Shown here in pieces: positions 16,838 to 26,025 of a stretch of 64,000 nucleotides of DNA. The translations under genes and the position numbers were made by a program. Positions within the stretch are counted from its first letter, which is position 1. Every line of letters starts with the position of its first letter. The notes under the pieces were generated by a model. It did not search any database. It was not told the DNA's origin and saw nothing but the letters and a program-made list of their open reading frames with translations. Origin of the DNA: Haliea sp964022665 (GTDB lineage: Bacteria; Pseudomonadota; Gammaproteobacteria; Pseudomonadales; Halieaceae); the NCBI GenBank assembly GCA_964022665.1, contig CAXIDF010000001.1:512783-576782 (forward strand), written 5' to 3'.

Positions 16838-16903
16838 AGCCAAAGTCACGCCGGCTCTGCAGCGGCGCTTGTGCACGCCGACCGTTACGGTGTAGCGGCA
16901 GTC

Positions 16904-17797
16904 TTAGCGTCGCCCTGTCGGGTGCAGTGTGTCCAGCCACTGACGGGTCAGCGCCATAAAGTGCTGAAAATTCTTGCCGGGCCCTTGTGAACAGGCGAAG
17001 CCGTGCTCGGCGTCTGCATAGTGCTGCAGGGTCAGCGGCACACCCGCATCTGCCAGGGCGGATCCCAGTGCCCGCCCCTCGTCACGCAATGGATCGCGCT
17101 CGGCGGTGACCAGCAGGCAGTTTGGCAGGGTGTGCAGGTCGTCGCGCCCTACCAGCAGGGCACCGGCGGCCGCTGCATCTTCGGCTCCCTGCCCCGCCAG
17201 CCAGGTATCCCAGAACCAGCGCATGATGCCACTGGTGAGGGTCTGTCCATGTGCACGCTCGATATGCGACGGGTAGGGGTGGCTGTAGTGGTCCACGACC
17301 GGGTAGATCAGCAGTGCCCCCGCCAGCCGCGCGAGCAGGTCGGGGCCAAGTGCCAGCCCGGTGCAGGCGGCGAGGTGGCCGCCCGCGCTGTCGCCGGCGA
17401 GTACGAAACTGCCATTGCTGGGGCCGATGCTCTCGGCATGACGCGCCAGCCAGTGGGTAGCCGCCAGGCAGTCCTGCAGGGCAGCAGGGCAGGGGTGTTC
17501 AGGTGCCAGCCGGTAATCCACGGCGACCACGGTGCAGCCGGTGTGTTCACGTAGCTGCTGACAGAAGGGGTGGTGGCTGATGAGGTCGCCAATGACCCAG
17601 CCACCGCCGTGGAAATAGATGATCAGGGGTTTGCCGGCGCCGACTTTGCTGCTGTACATCCGCGCCTGCAGTTGCCCGTGTGGCCCCGGCAGCTGCAGGG
17701 TGCTGTAGGCGGCGTCGGTGAACTTTCCGTGCCAGGCCTGCGCGTTGGTGTGTCGGTAGTAGCGCCGCGTGGCCCAGACTCTCAGTGCTTGCAACAT
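16904..17797 (-). CDS. Alpha/beta hydrolase, hormone-sensitive-lipase family
   Basis: 297 residues. The HSL-family oxyanion motif HGGGW is at 63-67 and the nucleophile elbow GDSAGG holds Ser137. Asp and His of the triad are likely in Arg-Asp-Pro-Leu-Arg-Asp-Glu and Ala-Glu-His-Gly-Phe near the C-terminus. Such enzymes cleave short to medium acyl esters. The MBL hydrolase gene lies 24 bases upstream on the same strand, so they probably form a two-gene operon. No signal peptide, so cytoplasmic. Confidence 0.9.
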   Translation of the reverse strand: MLQALRVWATRRYYRHTNAQAWHGKFTDAAYSTLQLPGPHGQLQARMYSSKVGAGKPLIIYFHGGGWVIGDLISHHPFCQQLREHTGCTVVAVDYRLAPEHPCPAALQDCLAATHWLARHAESIGPSNGSFVLAGDSAGGHLAACTGLALGPDLLARLAGALLIYPVVDHYSHPYPSHIERAHGQTLTSGIMRWFWDTWLAGQGAEDAAAAGALLVGRDDLHTLPNCLLVTAERDPLRDEGRALGSALADAGVPLTLQHYADAEHGFACSQGPGKNFQHFMALTRQWLDTLHPTGRR

Positions 17798-17821
17798 GGT
17801 GCGAAGGCGCGCTCCTGCGGC

Positions 17822-18898
17822 TCAGTCGAAGGCGATGGATTCAGGGAGCTGGAAGTACCAGCGCACGCCCGCGTCGTCGGTGTTGAAATCGATCTGGCGC
17901 CGTCGCCGCAGGCAGTTCAGGTGGGCGATGGTTTCGCCCGTGGCCAGGCTCAGGTGATGCTCGGTGATCTCGCGTTTGAACAGGGCGGGAAAGCAATCGA
18001 CGACCCGCTTCGGTTCGGACAGGTGATCGTAGAGCTGGTTGAGCTCCTTCTTGTGCGTTTCTATCAGCTGGGTCAGGCGCACATGCAGGCCGTAAAACGG
18101 TGCTTCGTGGGCGGGCAGGACCAGCAGGTCTTCAGGCAGCAATTCGCGAATGCGGGCGCAGGACTGCAACCACTCCTGTAGCGGGTCACTGTCCGGCTCA
18201 GTCGGGAATACGCTGACATTCGGCGTGATCCGCGGCAGCACCTGGTCGCCTGAAATCAGCAGTTTCAGCGCCGGGCAATACAGGCAGGCGTGCTCCGGTG
18301 AGTGCCCGCTGCCCACTATCACCTGCCAGTAGCGCCCGCCAATGGTCAACGTTTCACGGTCCTTGAGGCGGTGGAAGCTGTCGGGCAGGCGATACACGGC
18401 GCGACCGAAGCCGCCAAACGCGCGACGATAATTGTCGATCTGTTCCTCGCTATAGCCCGCGGCCTTGAAGTAGCGAATCGCCACCTCGGGAGCCGGCTTG
18501 CCGGTGTCACTCACCAGGGAGCGACACATCAGATACTCTTCCCGTGTCATCAACAATTGGCAATCGAAGCGCTCTGTCAGCCAGCCGGCCAGACCCACGT
18601 GATCGGGGTGCATGTGCGTGCAGATCACTCGTGTGATGCGCTTGCCGTTGAGGAAGCCGCTGAACAGGGTCTCCCAGATTTCCCGTGAGCGCGGCAGGTC
18701 GAGGCAGGTGTCGACCACAACCCAGCCATCGCCGTCCTCGAGCAGCCAGATGTTGATGTGATCCAGGCCCATGGGCATGGGGAAGCGCACCCAGTAGACG
18801 CCCTCGGCAACCTGCTGCGGCACTCCCGATTCCGGATTGATGGCGCGCGTCCAGGGGTAGGTAAGGCCAGCGTAGTTTTCGGGGTTGGCTACGAGCAT
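17822..18898 (-). CDS. Metallo-beta-lactamase-fold hydrolase
   Basis: 358 residues from ATG 18898; the frame is open further upstream, but that part overlaps the divergent promoter region and has no conserved look. The metal motif T-H-M-H-P-D-H-V-G matches HxHxDH, and Gly-Ser-Gly-His-Ser-Pro-Glu-His supplies the next ligands. The long C-terminal region with Arg/His-rich helices resembles the winged-helix end of LACTB2/RNase-Z-like hydrolases. Substrate not predictable; thioester or lactone hydrolysis would fit the neighbouring esterase. Confidence 0.82.
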   Translation of the reverse strand: MLVANPENYAGLTYPWTRAINPESGVPQQVAEGVYWVRFPMPMGLDHINIWLLEDGDGWVVVDTCLDLPRSREIWETLFSGFLNGKRITRVICTHMHPDHVGLAGWLTERFDCQLLMTREEYLMCRSLVSDTGKPAPEVAIRYFKAAGYSEEQIDNYRRAFGGFGRAVYRLPDSFHRLKDRETLTIGGRYWQVIVGSGHSPEHACLYCPALKLLISGDQVLPRITPNVSVFPTEPDSDPLQEWLQSCARIRELLPEDLLVLPAHEAPFYGLHVRLTQLIETHKKELNQLYDHLSEPKRVVDCFPALFKREITEHHLSLATGETIAHLNCLRRRRQIDFNTDDAGVRWYFQLPESIAFD

Positions 18899-19069
18899 TG
18901 GGAGTTCCAGGCTGAAAGTGGCGAGTCGGCTATGTTCGGCGTTGGTGGCCGGAAAGTCCAGCGTACGGCGTTGGGGCAGCGCTGGATGCAAACGCGTTCG
19001 AGCTGCGACAGCGTGCTTTTCATCCCCGTACTTCTACCGTATTCTGCGCGTTTTTCCGGCGGACCTGTC

Positions 19070-19957
19070 ATGTCAACGACCGACACGCTGCGCCTGCTGT
19101 TGCTCTCCTCGCTGTGGGGCTTCTCTTTTATCTTCATGCGTGTGGCGGTGCCCGAATTCGATGCCCTGCCGCTGATTCTGGTGCGTATGCTGCTGGGCAC
19201 GCTATTGCTGTTGCCGCTGCTCTGGCGCCGCGATTACCTGCGGCTTGTGCGCGCCCATGCCTGGCCCCTGTTTCTGGTGGGGTTGACCAACGCGGCACTG
19301 CCGTATTCCTTCCTCGCCCTGGCTACGCTGCGCCTTGAGGCCGGTGTCACCTCCCTGATCAATGCGGCCACGCCCATCTGCACCGCGGCGTTGGGCGCGG
19401 CGTTTTTTGCCACACCCATTGTGCGCAGGCAGGTACTCGGACTGGCACTGGCCTTTGCCGGCGTCGCCGTGTTGTCTGCAGGGCGACTGGATTTCAGTGC
19501 CGGCGGCGATGGCTGGTTTATTGTGTCTGCCCTGGCGGCAACGCTCTGCTACGGGTTCGCGGGCAATTATTCGCGCACCCGGCTGGCGCATCTCCCCACC
19601 CGGGTGCTGGCGGCGGGCAGCAGCGCTGCAAGTGGCGTGATTCTGTTGGTGCCCGGGGTACTGCTGTGGCCTGCGGAGCCGGTGAGCGGCATGGCCTGGG
19701 GCGCCGCCGTGGGCCTCGGTGCCGTGAGTACCGCGGCAGCGCTGCTGCTCTATTTCTCCCTGCTCTCGAGTGCGGGCGCCACGGCCACTTCCACCGTTAC
19801 CATGCTGGTACCGGTAAGCGCGTTGGTGTGGGGCTTTGTGCTGCTGCAGGAGCCGATTACCCTGCAGGTATTGACCGGCATGGCGATCACCCTGCTGGGT
19901 ACCGGTATTGCTACCGGTGTGCTCCGGTCATGGCGACGTAGTAGCCCCCCGACCTAA
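19070..19957 (+). CDS. EamA/DMT-family transporter
   Basis: 295 residues from ATG 19070. The upstream in-frame extension is rejected because it overlaps the divergent MBL gene and lacks hydrophobicity. About ten transmembrane helices are arranged as two five-helix EamA repeats; the first begins LWGFSFIFMRVAVPEFDALP, a characteristic pattern. It probably exports small metabolites or amino-acid-like compounds. It is divergent from the MBL-hydrolase pair and convergent with the acyl-CoA ligase (15 bases), so it is a single-gene unit. Substrate unknown. Confidence 0.88.
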   Translation: MSTTDTLRLLLLSSLWGFSFIFMRVAVPEFDALPLILVRMLLGTLLLLPLLWRRDYLRLVRAHAWPLFLVGLTNAALPYSFLALATLRLEAGVTSLINAATPICTAALGAAFFATPIVRRQVLGLALAFAGVAVLSAGRLDFSAGGDGWFIVSALAATLCYGFAGNYSRTRLAHLPTRVLAAGSSAASGVILLVPGVLLWPAEPVSGMAWGAAVGLGAVSTAAALLLYFSLLSSAGATATSTVTMLVPVSALVWGFVLLQEPITLQVLTGMAITLLGTGIATGVLRSWRRSSPPT

Positions 19958-19972
19958 GCACGCCTTGGCGCG

Positions 19973-21553
19973 CTAGCTGACGCTGCGTTGTTGGTCGTCC
20001 CAGTAGCGGGCGCGCACGGCTTTTTTGTCGGGTTTGCCCACCGGTGTCAGTGGAATGTCATCCACGTAATCCACACTCTTGGGTGCCTGTACCGACCCCT
20101 TGGCGTCCTTTACCAGTTGTTTCAGCTCGGCAGTCAGCGCGTCGTCAGCTGTCATACCCGGCTTCAGCACCACCACTGCCTTGACCGACTCACCCCACTG
20201 CGTATCGGGTACGCCAATAACCGCCACCTGTTGTACCGCCGCGTGGCGACTGAGCACATCTTCCACCTCTCTGGGGTAGACGTTGAAGCCGCCGGTGACA
20301 ATCATGTCCTTGGTGCGGTCGACGATGTGCAGGAAGCCATCTGCGTCCAGGCGCCCGACATCCCCGGTGTGCAACCAGCCGCCGGCGAAGGCTTGAGCGG
20401 TGGCCTCGGGCATGTCCTTGTAGCCAGTCATGAGCAGCGGGCCGCGCACACAGATCTCACCAGGCTCGCCGTTTGCCACCGGGTTCCCCTCGGTATCCAG
20501 CAGGGCCAGCGGCACCCACGGGGAGGGTCGGCCACAGGCACCGAGACGCTCGGGTTTGCTCAGGTCGTGCTCCTGCCGGCGCATATTGGCCACCACCATC
20601 GGTGCCTCCGACTGGCCGAAGAACTGGTAGAACACCTGCCCCCACAGCTCGATGGCCTGGCGCAGGCGCGCGGGGCTCATCGGTGAGGCGCCATAGAAGA
20701 TGGACTGCATGCTGGACATGTCGGTGCTCTGCGCGCGCGGCGAGTCGAGCAGAAAGTACAGCATGACTGGCACCAGCATGGTGGCGGTGATGCGATGCTG
20801 TTCCACCATGTCAAAGAATGCATCCGGGCTGAACCCCTGCATGACGTAGAACGCGCCGCCCTTCTGCAGCACGGGAATGAAGAACGCCGCGGCCGCATGG
20901 GAGAGCGGGGTCGCAATCAGCATGCGCAGGTCGTCCGGGAACTCCCATTCGGCCAGTTGTATCTGGGTCATGTAACTGGTGACGCGAAAGCTGCTCATCA
21001 CGCCTTTGGGCCGCCCCGTGGTGCCCCCGGTGAAATTGATGGAAGAGATATCCTCCGGGCTGACGTCGGGGGCCACCAGAGGCTGTGGCGCGAAACTGTC
21101 GGCCAGCGCCAGGTAGTCTGTGCCCTGCGCGCTGGGGCCAAAAGCCAGCAGGTGTTTTACCCCCGGTACCCGTTGCTGCAGTGCGCTGGCGTGCTCTTCG
21201 AATGTGGTGGGGTCGTAGATCAGTGCGTCAATCTCCGCGGCCTCGAGCACATAGGCGTGGTCATCCTGTGATCCCAACGGGTGCAGCGGCGTGCCGATAC
21301 AGCCGTTGAGCTGCATCGCCGCGATATTGGCCAGTACCTCCGGGCGGTTGCCGGAAATAACGGCGACGCGGCTGCCTTTACCCAGGCCGGTGGCCTGCAG
21401 TGCCTGCACCAGCTGGCTGGTGCGTTCACGCACTTCGCGGTAGGTCGCCACTTTGTCGCCAAGGAACAGGCAGGGCTGGTCGTGATAGCGGTTCAGGCCC
21501 TCAATCAGCAGCTGCGGCATCAGTGGGGGCTGGTAGAGTTTCTTTTTATCCAT
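19973..21553 (-). CDS. Acyl-CoA ligase / AMP-dependent synthetase
   Basis: 526 residues, ANL superfamily. Phosphate loop FTGGTTGRPKG, Tyr-Gly-Ala-Ser-Pro-Met, Gln-Phe-Phe-Gly-Gln-Ser-Glu (A5-like motif), Leu-His-Thr-Gly-Asp-Val-Gly-Arg (A7) and Asp-Arg-Thr-Lys-Asp-Met-Ile (A8) are in order. The catalytic Lys near the C-terminus sits in Pro-Val-Gly-Lys-Pro-Asp-Lys-Lys. It activates a carboxylic acid to its CoA thioester via an acyl-AMP; FadD3-, FadD13- or aromatic-acid-type substrates are all possible. The HSL-type hydrolase gene ends 18 bases upstream on the same strand, and the oxidoreductase before that suggests one catabolic operon (23717 to 19973). Confidence 0.92.
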   Translation of the reverse strand: MDKKKLYQPPLMPQLLIEGLNRYHDQPCLFLGDKVATYREVRERTSQLVQALQATGLGKGSRVAVISGNRPEVLANIAAMQLNGCIGTPLHPLGSQDDHAYVLEAAEIDALIYDPTTFEEHASALQQRVPGVKHLLAFGPSAQGTDYLALADSFAPQPLVAPDVSPEDISSINFTGGTTGRPKGVMSSFRVTSYMTQIQLAEWEFPDDLRMLIATPLSHAAAAFFIPVLQKGGAFYVMQGFSPDAFFDMVEQHRITATMLVPVMLYFLLDSPRAQSTDMSSMQSIFYGASPMSPARLRQAIELWGQVFYQFFGQSEAPMVVANMRRQEHDLSKPERLGACGRPSPWVPLALLDTEGNPVANGEPGEICVRGPLLMTGYKDMPEATAQAFAGGWLHTGDVGRLDADGFLHIVDRTKDMIVTGGFNVYPREVEDVLSRHAAVQQVAVIGVPDTQWGESVKAVVVLKPGMTADDALTAELKQLVKDAKGSVQAPKSVDYVDDIPLTPVGKPDKKAVRARYWDDQQRSVS

Positions 21554-21571
21554 GGCTGACCCCCGAGTTCG

Positions 21572-22531
21572 CTAGTGTTGTGCGTCGATGCAGAGCCCGC
21601 GGGCCAGTGCGGTGAACATGTCTGCTACGCCCCGTTTGCTGAGAGCGGCATCGACCACCATGCTGGAGCCGTGAAAAGTGCCCGGATAACAATGGATCTC
21701 GGTGGACACACCCGCCGCCAGCAGGCGCTGGCCATAGACCAGCGCTTCATCGCGCAGAGGGTCGAATTCCATGACGGTGATGCAGGCCGGGGGCAGGCCC
21801 GCCAGATTTTCTGCGCGCGCCGGGGCGGCCAGTGCGGGAACATCGTCCGCGCCACGCCGCAGTGCATCGCCCAGATAGTAATCCCAGCTTTGCTCGGCGT
21901 TGGGTCGGTGCCAGATAGGTGTGTCGGTAAAGGCCTGCATGCTGGGGGTGTCCAGCCGATCGTCCAGGACCGGTATGGAAAGGAACTGGTAGCACAGCGC
22001 CGGCCCGTTCTCGTCGCGCGCACGCAGGGCACAGGCAGCCGCGAGGCAACCACCGGCGCTCTGCCCGATGACCCCGAGGCGCTTGACGTCGATGCCGAGT
22101 GTGTCCGCATTGGCTCGCGTCCAGGTCAGTGCCGCGTAGCAGTCATCGAGCGGCCCGGGGAAGGCGGTCTCGGGAGACAGCCGGTAGTCAACCGAGACGA
22201 CCACAATACGCAGGTTCTGGCTTATGGCGAGACAGGTGGCATGCTCGCTTTCCAGGTTGCCGAACACAAAGCCGCCACCGTGCAGGTAGAGCAGCCCAGG
22301 CATGGCGCCCGCGACACCTTCCGGGCGATACACCCGCACGGTAACATCGGGCGCGCCGTTCTCACCCGGTACGGGGTGGTCGTTGATACTCGTGCCGCTG
22401 GTGTCCAGCGCTTCGTTGGCAGGCCCCACTATGGCGTCCATGGTGGCGCGCATAGTGGCCGGGTCTTTCAGGTCGAAGGCTGGCAGCATGTCGAGGATCG
22501 GGCGCAGCTCGGGGTCGATGTTGTATTTCAT
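21572..22531 (-). CDS. Alpha/beta hydrolase, hormone-sensitive-lipase family (second copy)
   Basis: 319 residues from ATG 22531, preceded by GAGGGA; an alternative start at 22549 would place that site inside the gene. HGGGFVFG oxyanion motif and GQSAGG nucleophile elbow (Gln in place of the more common Asp before Ser), with the acid in Glu-Phe-Asp-Pro-Leu-Arg-Asp-Glu and the His in Tyr-Pro-Gly-Thr-Phe-His-Gly. It is a diverged relative of the hydrolase at 16904-17797. It sits between an oxidoreductase and an acyl-CoA ligase gene, a set that could release an acid from an ester and activate it to CoA. Confidence 0.9.
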   Translation of the reverse strand: MKYNIDPELRPILDMLPAFDLKDPATMRATMDAIVGPANEALDTSGTSINDHPVPGENGAPDVTVRVYRPEGVAGAMPGLLYLHGGGFVFGNLESEHATCLAISQNLRIVVVSVDYRLSPETAFPGPLDDCYAALTWTRANADTLGIDVKRLGVIGQSAGGCLAAACALRARDENGPALCYQFLSIPVLDDRLDTPSMQAFTDTPIWHRPNAEQSWDYYLGDALRRGADDVPALAAPARAENLAGLPPACITVMEFDPLRDEALVYGQRLLAAGVSTEIHCYPGTFHGSSMVVDAALSKRGVADMFTALARGLCIDAQH

Positions 22532-22682
22532 GGTGGTTGGTTCCCTCATTTTATAGTGGGGTTATTGTGTGTCGTGCAGCCAGTGCTGTCACCTGCCTGG
22601 CGGCGTCTCGAGTGCAAGTATGGAAACCCCTGTGCAGCTTTCTTGCATCGCACAGTGCCCATCCGGGTTGCCGTTCGGGCAC

Positions 22683-23717
22683 TTATCCCTGGCAGTCCAG
22701 CACAATCTTGCCCGCCACCGCGCCGGCATCGATCAGCCGGTGCACTTCTGCGGCATCGCGCAACGGGCGGACTTCAGCAACGGCAGGGTGCAGGCGATCA
22801 TCGCCCAGCCACTGCATGAGGGTGGCGACGTCCGTGCGGAATTCATCAGGCAGTTTTTTCCGGCGGCCGAGAATATTGTAGAAGCTTGAGCTGCGGCCAT
22901 CCGGCAGCAGGCGCCACAGCCCCAGCAGCTTGGCAAACCCCCACAGCAGGCTGGGCACACTTTCGTCCCCCGTGGTTACCTGCAATGCGCCGAACCCCAC
23001 CAGGCGGCCGCCTGTTGCGACACAGCGGTAGGAGCGCGACCAGGACTTGCCGCCGATGGTGTCGAATACGGCCTGTACGCCTTTGCCCTGGGTGAGGCGC
23101 TGAATTTCAGCGACGAAGTCCGTGTTGCGATAATCGATGGGGATGGCCCCGAAACTGCGCACCAGGTCGTGCTTGCTCTGCGATGCCGTGCCGTACACCG
23201 TTAACTTCAGTTCGCGCGCCAGCTCCAGCAGCGCCGTGCCCACTGCGCCACCGGCGGCGTGGACCAGGATGGCATCGCCCGGTTGCAGCGTGCATTCGCG
23301 GGTGAGCATCTGCCAGGCTGTGGTGTAGGAAAGCATCATGCACACGGCCTTAATCGGGTCCAGGCCGGCGGGGCAGGGCACAACCTGGTCTGCATCCACG
23401 CACAGATACTGGGTATAGCCGCCAATGGCTGGCATATCCGCTACCGTGTCGCCCACCTGGAATGTGCTCACACCGCTGCCCAGCGCGTCGACCACACCCA
23501 CCCAGTCGTAACCTGGGGTAAAGGGCGGCTTTTCTTTCACATCCACATACTGTCCCTGGCGCACAATGGTGTCTGTAAACCCGGTACCGGCCGCCAGAAC
23601 TTTCACCCGCACCTGCCCTGGGCCGGGCTCAGGGAGTGTGTGCTCCGTCACCAGGCGCAGATTTTCCGGCCCGCCAAATGCGGTGAGCTCTATGCGTTGC
23701 CAGTCTGTTGCGGTCAT
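22683..23717 (-). CDS. NAD(P)H:quinone oxidoreductase-like MDR protein
   Basis: 344 residues, medium-chain dehydrogenase/reductase. It lacks the catalytic zinc Cys/His set and has the zeta-crystallin-like pattern Ala-Ala-Gly-Thr-Gly-Phe-Thr-Asp-Thr followed by Gly-Tyr-Asp-x-x-Gly. The nucleotide site is His-Ala-Ala-Gly-Gly-Ala-Val-Gly-Thr-Ala. It reduces quinones or alpha,beta-unsaturated ketones with NADPH in characterised relatives. First gene of the minus-strand set that continues with the esterase and acyl-CoA ligase, though 151 bases separate it from the esterase, so separate promoters are possible. Confidence 0.87.
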   Translation of the reverse strand: MTATDWQRIELTAFGGPENLRLVTEHTLPEPGPGQVRVKVLAAGTGFTDTIVRQGQYVDVKEKPPFTPGYDWVGVVDALGSGVSTFQVGDTVADMPAIGGYTQYLCVDADQVVPCPAGLDPIKAVCMMLSYTTAWQMLTRECTLQPGDAILVHAAGGAVGTALLELARELKLTVYGTASQSKHDLVRSFGAIPIDYRNTDFVAEIQRLTQGKGVQAVFDTIGGKSWSRSYRCVATGGRLVGFGALQVTTGDESVPSLLWGFAKLLGLWRLLPDGRSSSFYNILGRRKKLPDEFRTDVATLMQWLGDDRLHPAVAEVRPLRDAAEVHRLIDAGAVAGKIVLDCQG

Positions 23718-23907
23718 GCCTGTTTGTCCTTGATCGAGTGAGCAAGCGAGTATGTCGCCGCAGGAGGCCTCTGTCTAATCTGCTTGCGCAGGCGATGCTT
23801 GGTCTGGTGGCCGCAGCTGACGTATGCTGGTGGCGGAGGTGCTTCCGGTTTCTCCCCCGGAAAGACTGTACAGCGCTGCCATCCCAAAGGTCCAAGGAGG
23901 TTATGGA

Positions 23908-25521
23908 GTGACCACTTCGCTGCGCCAGACGAACCTTGCGAAGCTCGCCGGCCAGGAGTTTGATGTGCTGGTGGTAGGCGGCGGCATCAATGGTGCTGTA
24001 TCTGCCGCCGCGCTGGCGGGCCGTGGTGTCAACGTGGCGCTGATTGAGCGCGAGGATTTTGCCAGCGGCGTCAGCTCGCAGTCATCCAACCTGGCCTGGG
24101 GCGGGATCAAGTATCTGGAAAGCTACGAGTTCCTGCTGGTCAACAAGCTGTGCCGATCACGCAACGAACTCATGCGCGCTTACCCTTCCACGGTAAAGGA
24201 AATCCGTTTTTTCACCACCATTCAGAAAGGCTTCCGCTGGCCGCCGCTGGTGATTTTTCTGGGGAGTCTCCTGTACTGGGTCATGGGGCGTTTCAAGACG
24301 GCCCCGCCACGCTATGTGAGCGCTCGCAAACTGGAGGCGACTGAGCCCGTTATCAACACCCGGCAAGCCGCCGGTGGCCTGGAATACTCCGACTGCTACC
24401 TCTACGATAACGATGCCCGCTTTGTATTCGGCTTTGTGCGCAAGGCGCTGGACTATGGCTGTGTAGCGGCCAACTACGTTGCGGCGACGTCGCTGCGGCG
24501 CGAGCAGGGGCGTTGGCTGGTGGAGGCGCGGGACACCGTGAGCGGTGAGGTGTTCACGATTGCTGCCAAGGCGCTGGTGAACGCAGCGGGTCCCTGGCTG
24601 GACACCTTCAATCAAGCGGCGGACATCCAGACCGGGCACCACCATGTGTTCTCCAAAGGTATTCACCTGATTGTTGACAGGGTCACCGACAACAAACGGG
24701 TGCTGACTTTTTTTGCCAGCGATGGCCGCCTGTTCTTTCTCATTCCAATGGGCTCCCGTACCTGCGTGGGCACCACTGATACGCGGGTTGACTCGCCGGA
24801 AGTGGGTGTCACCGATGAGGACCGCGATTTCGTTCTCTCGAATATCAACGCCCTGCTGGACATGAATCCACCCCTGACCCGTGACAGCATTATTTCAGAG
24901 CGCTGCGGAGTGCGCCCACTCGCCGTGGGCGGCGACGATGGCAGCGCCGACTGGGTGCAGCTTTCTCGCAAGCATGTGCTGGAAGTGAACCGGGAGCGGC
25001 AGCACATCAGTATTCTTGGCGGCAAGCTCACGGATTGCCTGAACGTGGGCAATGAAGTGGTTGCCGAACTCGTCAAACTGGGGATCAGCGTGCCGGACCC
25101 TGAAGCCAGCTGGTACGGAGAGCCTCCTGCCGAGGTGCACGAAGAATACTTGCGCCAGGCACGGCTGATGCAGCTGGATACACTTACCGCTCCCACATCG
25201 TCGGAACCCTTGAGCGAACGCTTCTGGCGTCGCTATGGCCAGGCGGCTTTCCACCTGCTGGAGCGTATCCGCGCCGATCGCAGCTGTGCCCGCCTGTTGA
25301 TAGGCCGTGCCGAATACACCCGTTGTGAAATGGAGATGACGGCACAGCGCGAGATGGTGGTGAAGCTCGAGGACTTCATGCGTCGGCGTTCCAAGATCGA
25401 ACTGGTACTGCGGCGCGACGAGATTGTCGAGGCACCGGGTTTGCGTCGCGCAGCAGAAATCCTGTTCGGGGAAGAGGCCGAGCAGCGTCTGACGGAATAC
25501 GTTGCCGGCGATTTGGACTAA
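23908..25521 (+). CDS. glpD: FAD-dependent glycerol-3-phosphate dehydrogenase (GlpD family)
   Basis: 537 residues from GTG 23908. I choose it because AAGGAGG (23894-23900) lies 7 bases upstream and the following residues lead straight into the FAD-binding strand; the longer frame from 23824 has no ribosome site. Dinucleotide motif VVGGGINGA, then Glu-Arg-Glu-Asp-Phe-Ala-Ser-Gly and Ser-Ser-Asn-Leu-Ala-Trp-Gly-Gly-Ile-Lys-Tyr-Leu, are characteristic of membrane-associated GlpD/GlpA, which oxidise glycerol-3-phosphate to dihydroxyacetone phosphate and pass electrons to quinone. The C-terminal 130 residues correspond to the DAO-C domain. No glpF, glpK or glpR is adjacent, so a role in phospholipid-derived G3P rather than glycerol uptake is possible. 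Confidence 0.87.
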   Translation: MTTSLRQTNLAKLAGQEFDVLVVGGGINGAVSAAALAGRGVNVALIEREDFASGVSSQSSNLAWGGIKYLESYEFLLVNKLCRSRNELMRAYPSTVKEIRFFTTIQKGFRWPPLVIFLGSLLYWVMGRFKTAPPRYVSARKLEATEPVINTRQAAGGLEYSDCYLYDNDARFVFGFVRKALDYGCVAANYVAATSLRREQGRWLVEARDTVSGEVFTIAAKALVNAAGPWLDTFNQAADIQTGHHHVFSKGIHLIVDRVTDNKRVLTFFASDGRLFFLIPMGSRTCVGTTDTRVDSPEVGVTDEDRDFVLSNINALLDMNPPLTRDSIISERCGVRPLAVGGDDGSADWVQLSRKHVLEVNRERQHISILGGKLTDCLNVGNEVVAELVKLGISVPDPEASWYGEPPAEVHEEYLRQARLMQLDTLTAPTSSEPLSERFWRRYGQAAFHLLERIRADRSCARLLIGRAEYTRCEMEMTAQREMVVKLEDFMRRRSKIELVLRRDEIVEAPGLRRAAEILFGEEAEQRLTEYVAGDLD

Positions 25522-25571
25522 ACTGAGCGGCGAGTAACGATACGCATCACGATGACAAGAAGGGGAAGGGA

Positions 25572-25955
25572 ATGGACTGGTATCTCGACATACTGAAAAA
25601 CAAGTACGCGATGTTCGGCGGGCGTGCGCGGCGCAAGGAATACTGGTACTTCGTGCTGTTCAACCTGTTGGCGAGTATCGCGCTGGGCGTCATTGACGGC
25701 ATAACGGGAACCTACAGCGAAGATGCCGGCCTTGGGCTTCTGGGGGGCATCTATGCGTTGGCGGTGTTCATTCCTTCAATCGCGGTGGCCATGCGTCGTT
25801 TGCACGATACCGGTCGCTCTGGGTGGTGGTTGCTGTTGGCCCTGATTCCCATTCTGGGATTCCTTGTGCTACTGGTATTCATGCTGCTGGACAGTGAGTC
25901 GGGTGACAACCAGTACGGTCCGAATCCGAAAGTCCCTCCAGGCTTGCCCGTTTAA
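25572..25955 (+). CDS. DUF805 inner-membrane protein
   Basis: 127 residues. The start, MDWYLDILKNKYAMFGGRAR followed by a Lys-Glu-Tyr-Trp pattern, is the DUF805 (YhaH) hallmark, followed by four hydrophobic helices and Met-Arg-Arg-Leu-His-Asp-Thr-Gly-Arg-Ser-Gly-Trp-Trp. Function of the family is unknown. It follows the GlpD-like gene by 50 bases with its own GGGGAAGGGA ribosome site. The adjacency may be incidental. Confidence 0.88.
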   Translation: MDWYLDILKNKYAMFGGRARRKEYWYFVLFNLLASIALGVIDGITGTYSEDAGLGLLGGIYALAVFIPSIAVAMRRLHDTGRSGWWLLLALIPILGFLVLLVFMLLDSESGDNQYGPNPKVPPGLPV

Positions 25956-26025
25956 ATACAGGCCGGGGAGCTCTCCGGGACATTCCGGTGGCAGTGATTT
26001 TGCCTGATGAGGCCTCGCGCGCAGC

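Noticed and set aside
14921..16876. 651-residue open frame on the minus strand
   Set aside because: It covers the cyclase and iron alcohol dehydrogenase on the other strand and lacks domain signals; a shadow.
23903..23911. Minimal ORF ATG-GAG-TGA overlapping the GlpD start
   Set aside because: The ATG is only 2 bases from the AAGGAGG site, too close for initiation, so the overlap with the GTG start is probably coincidence.
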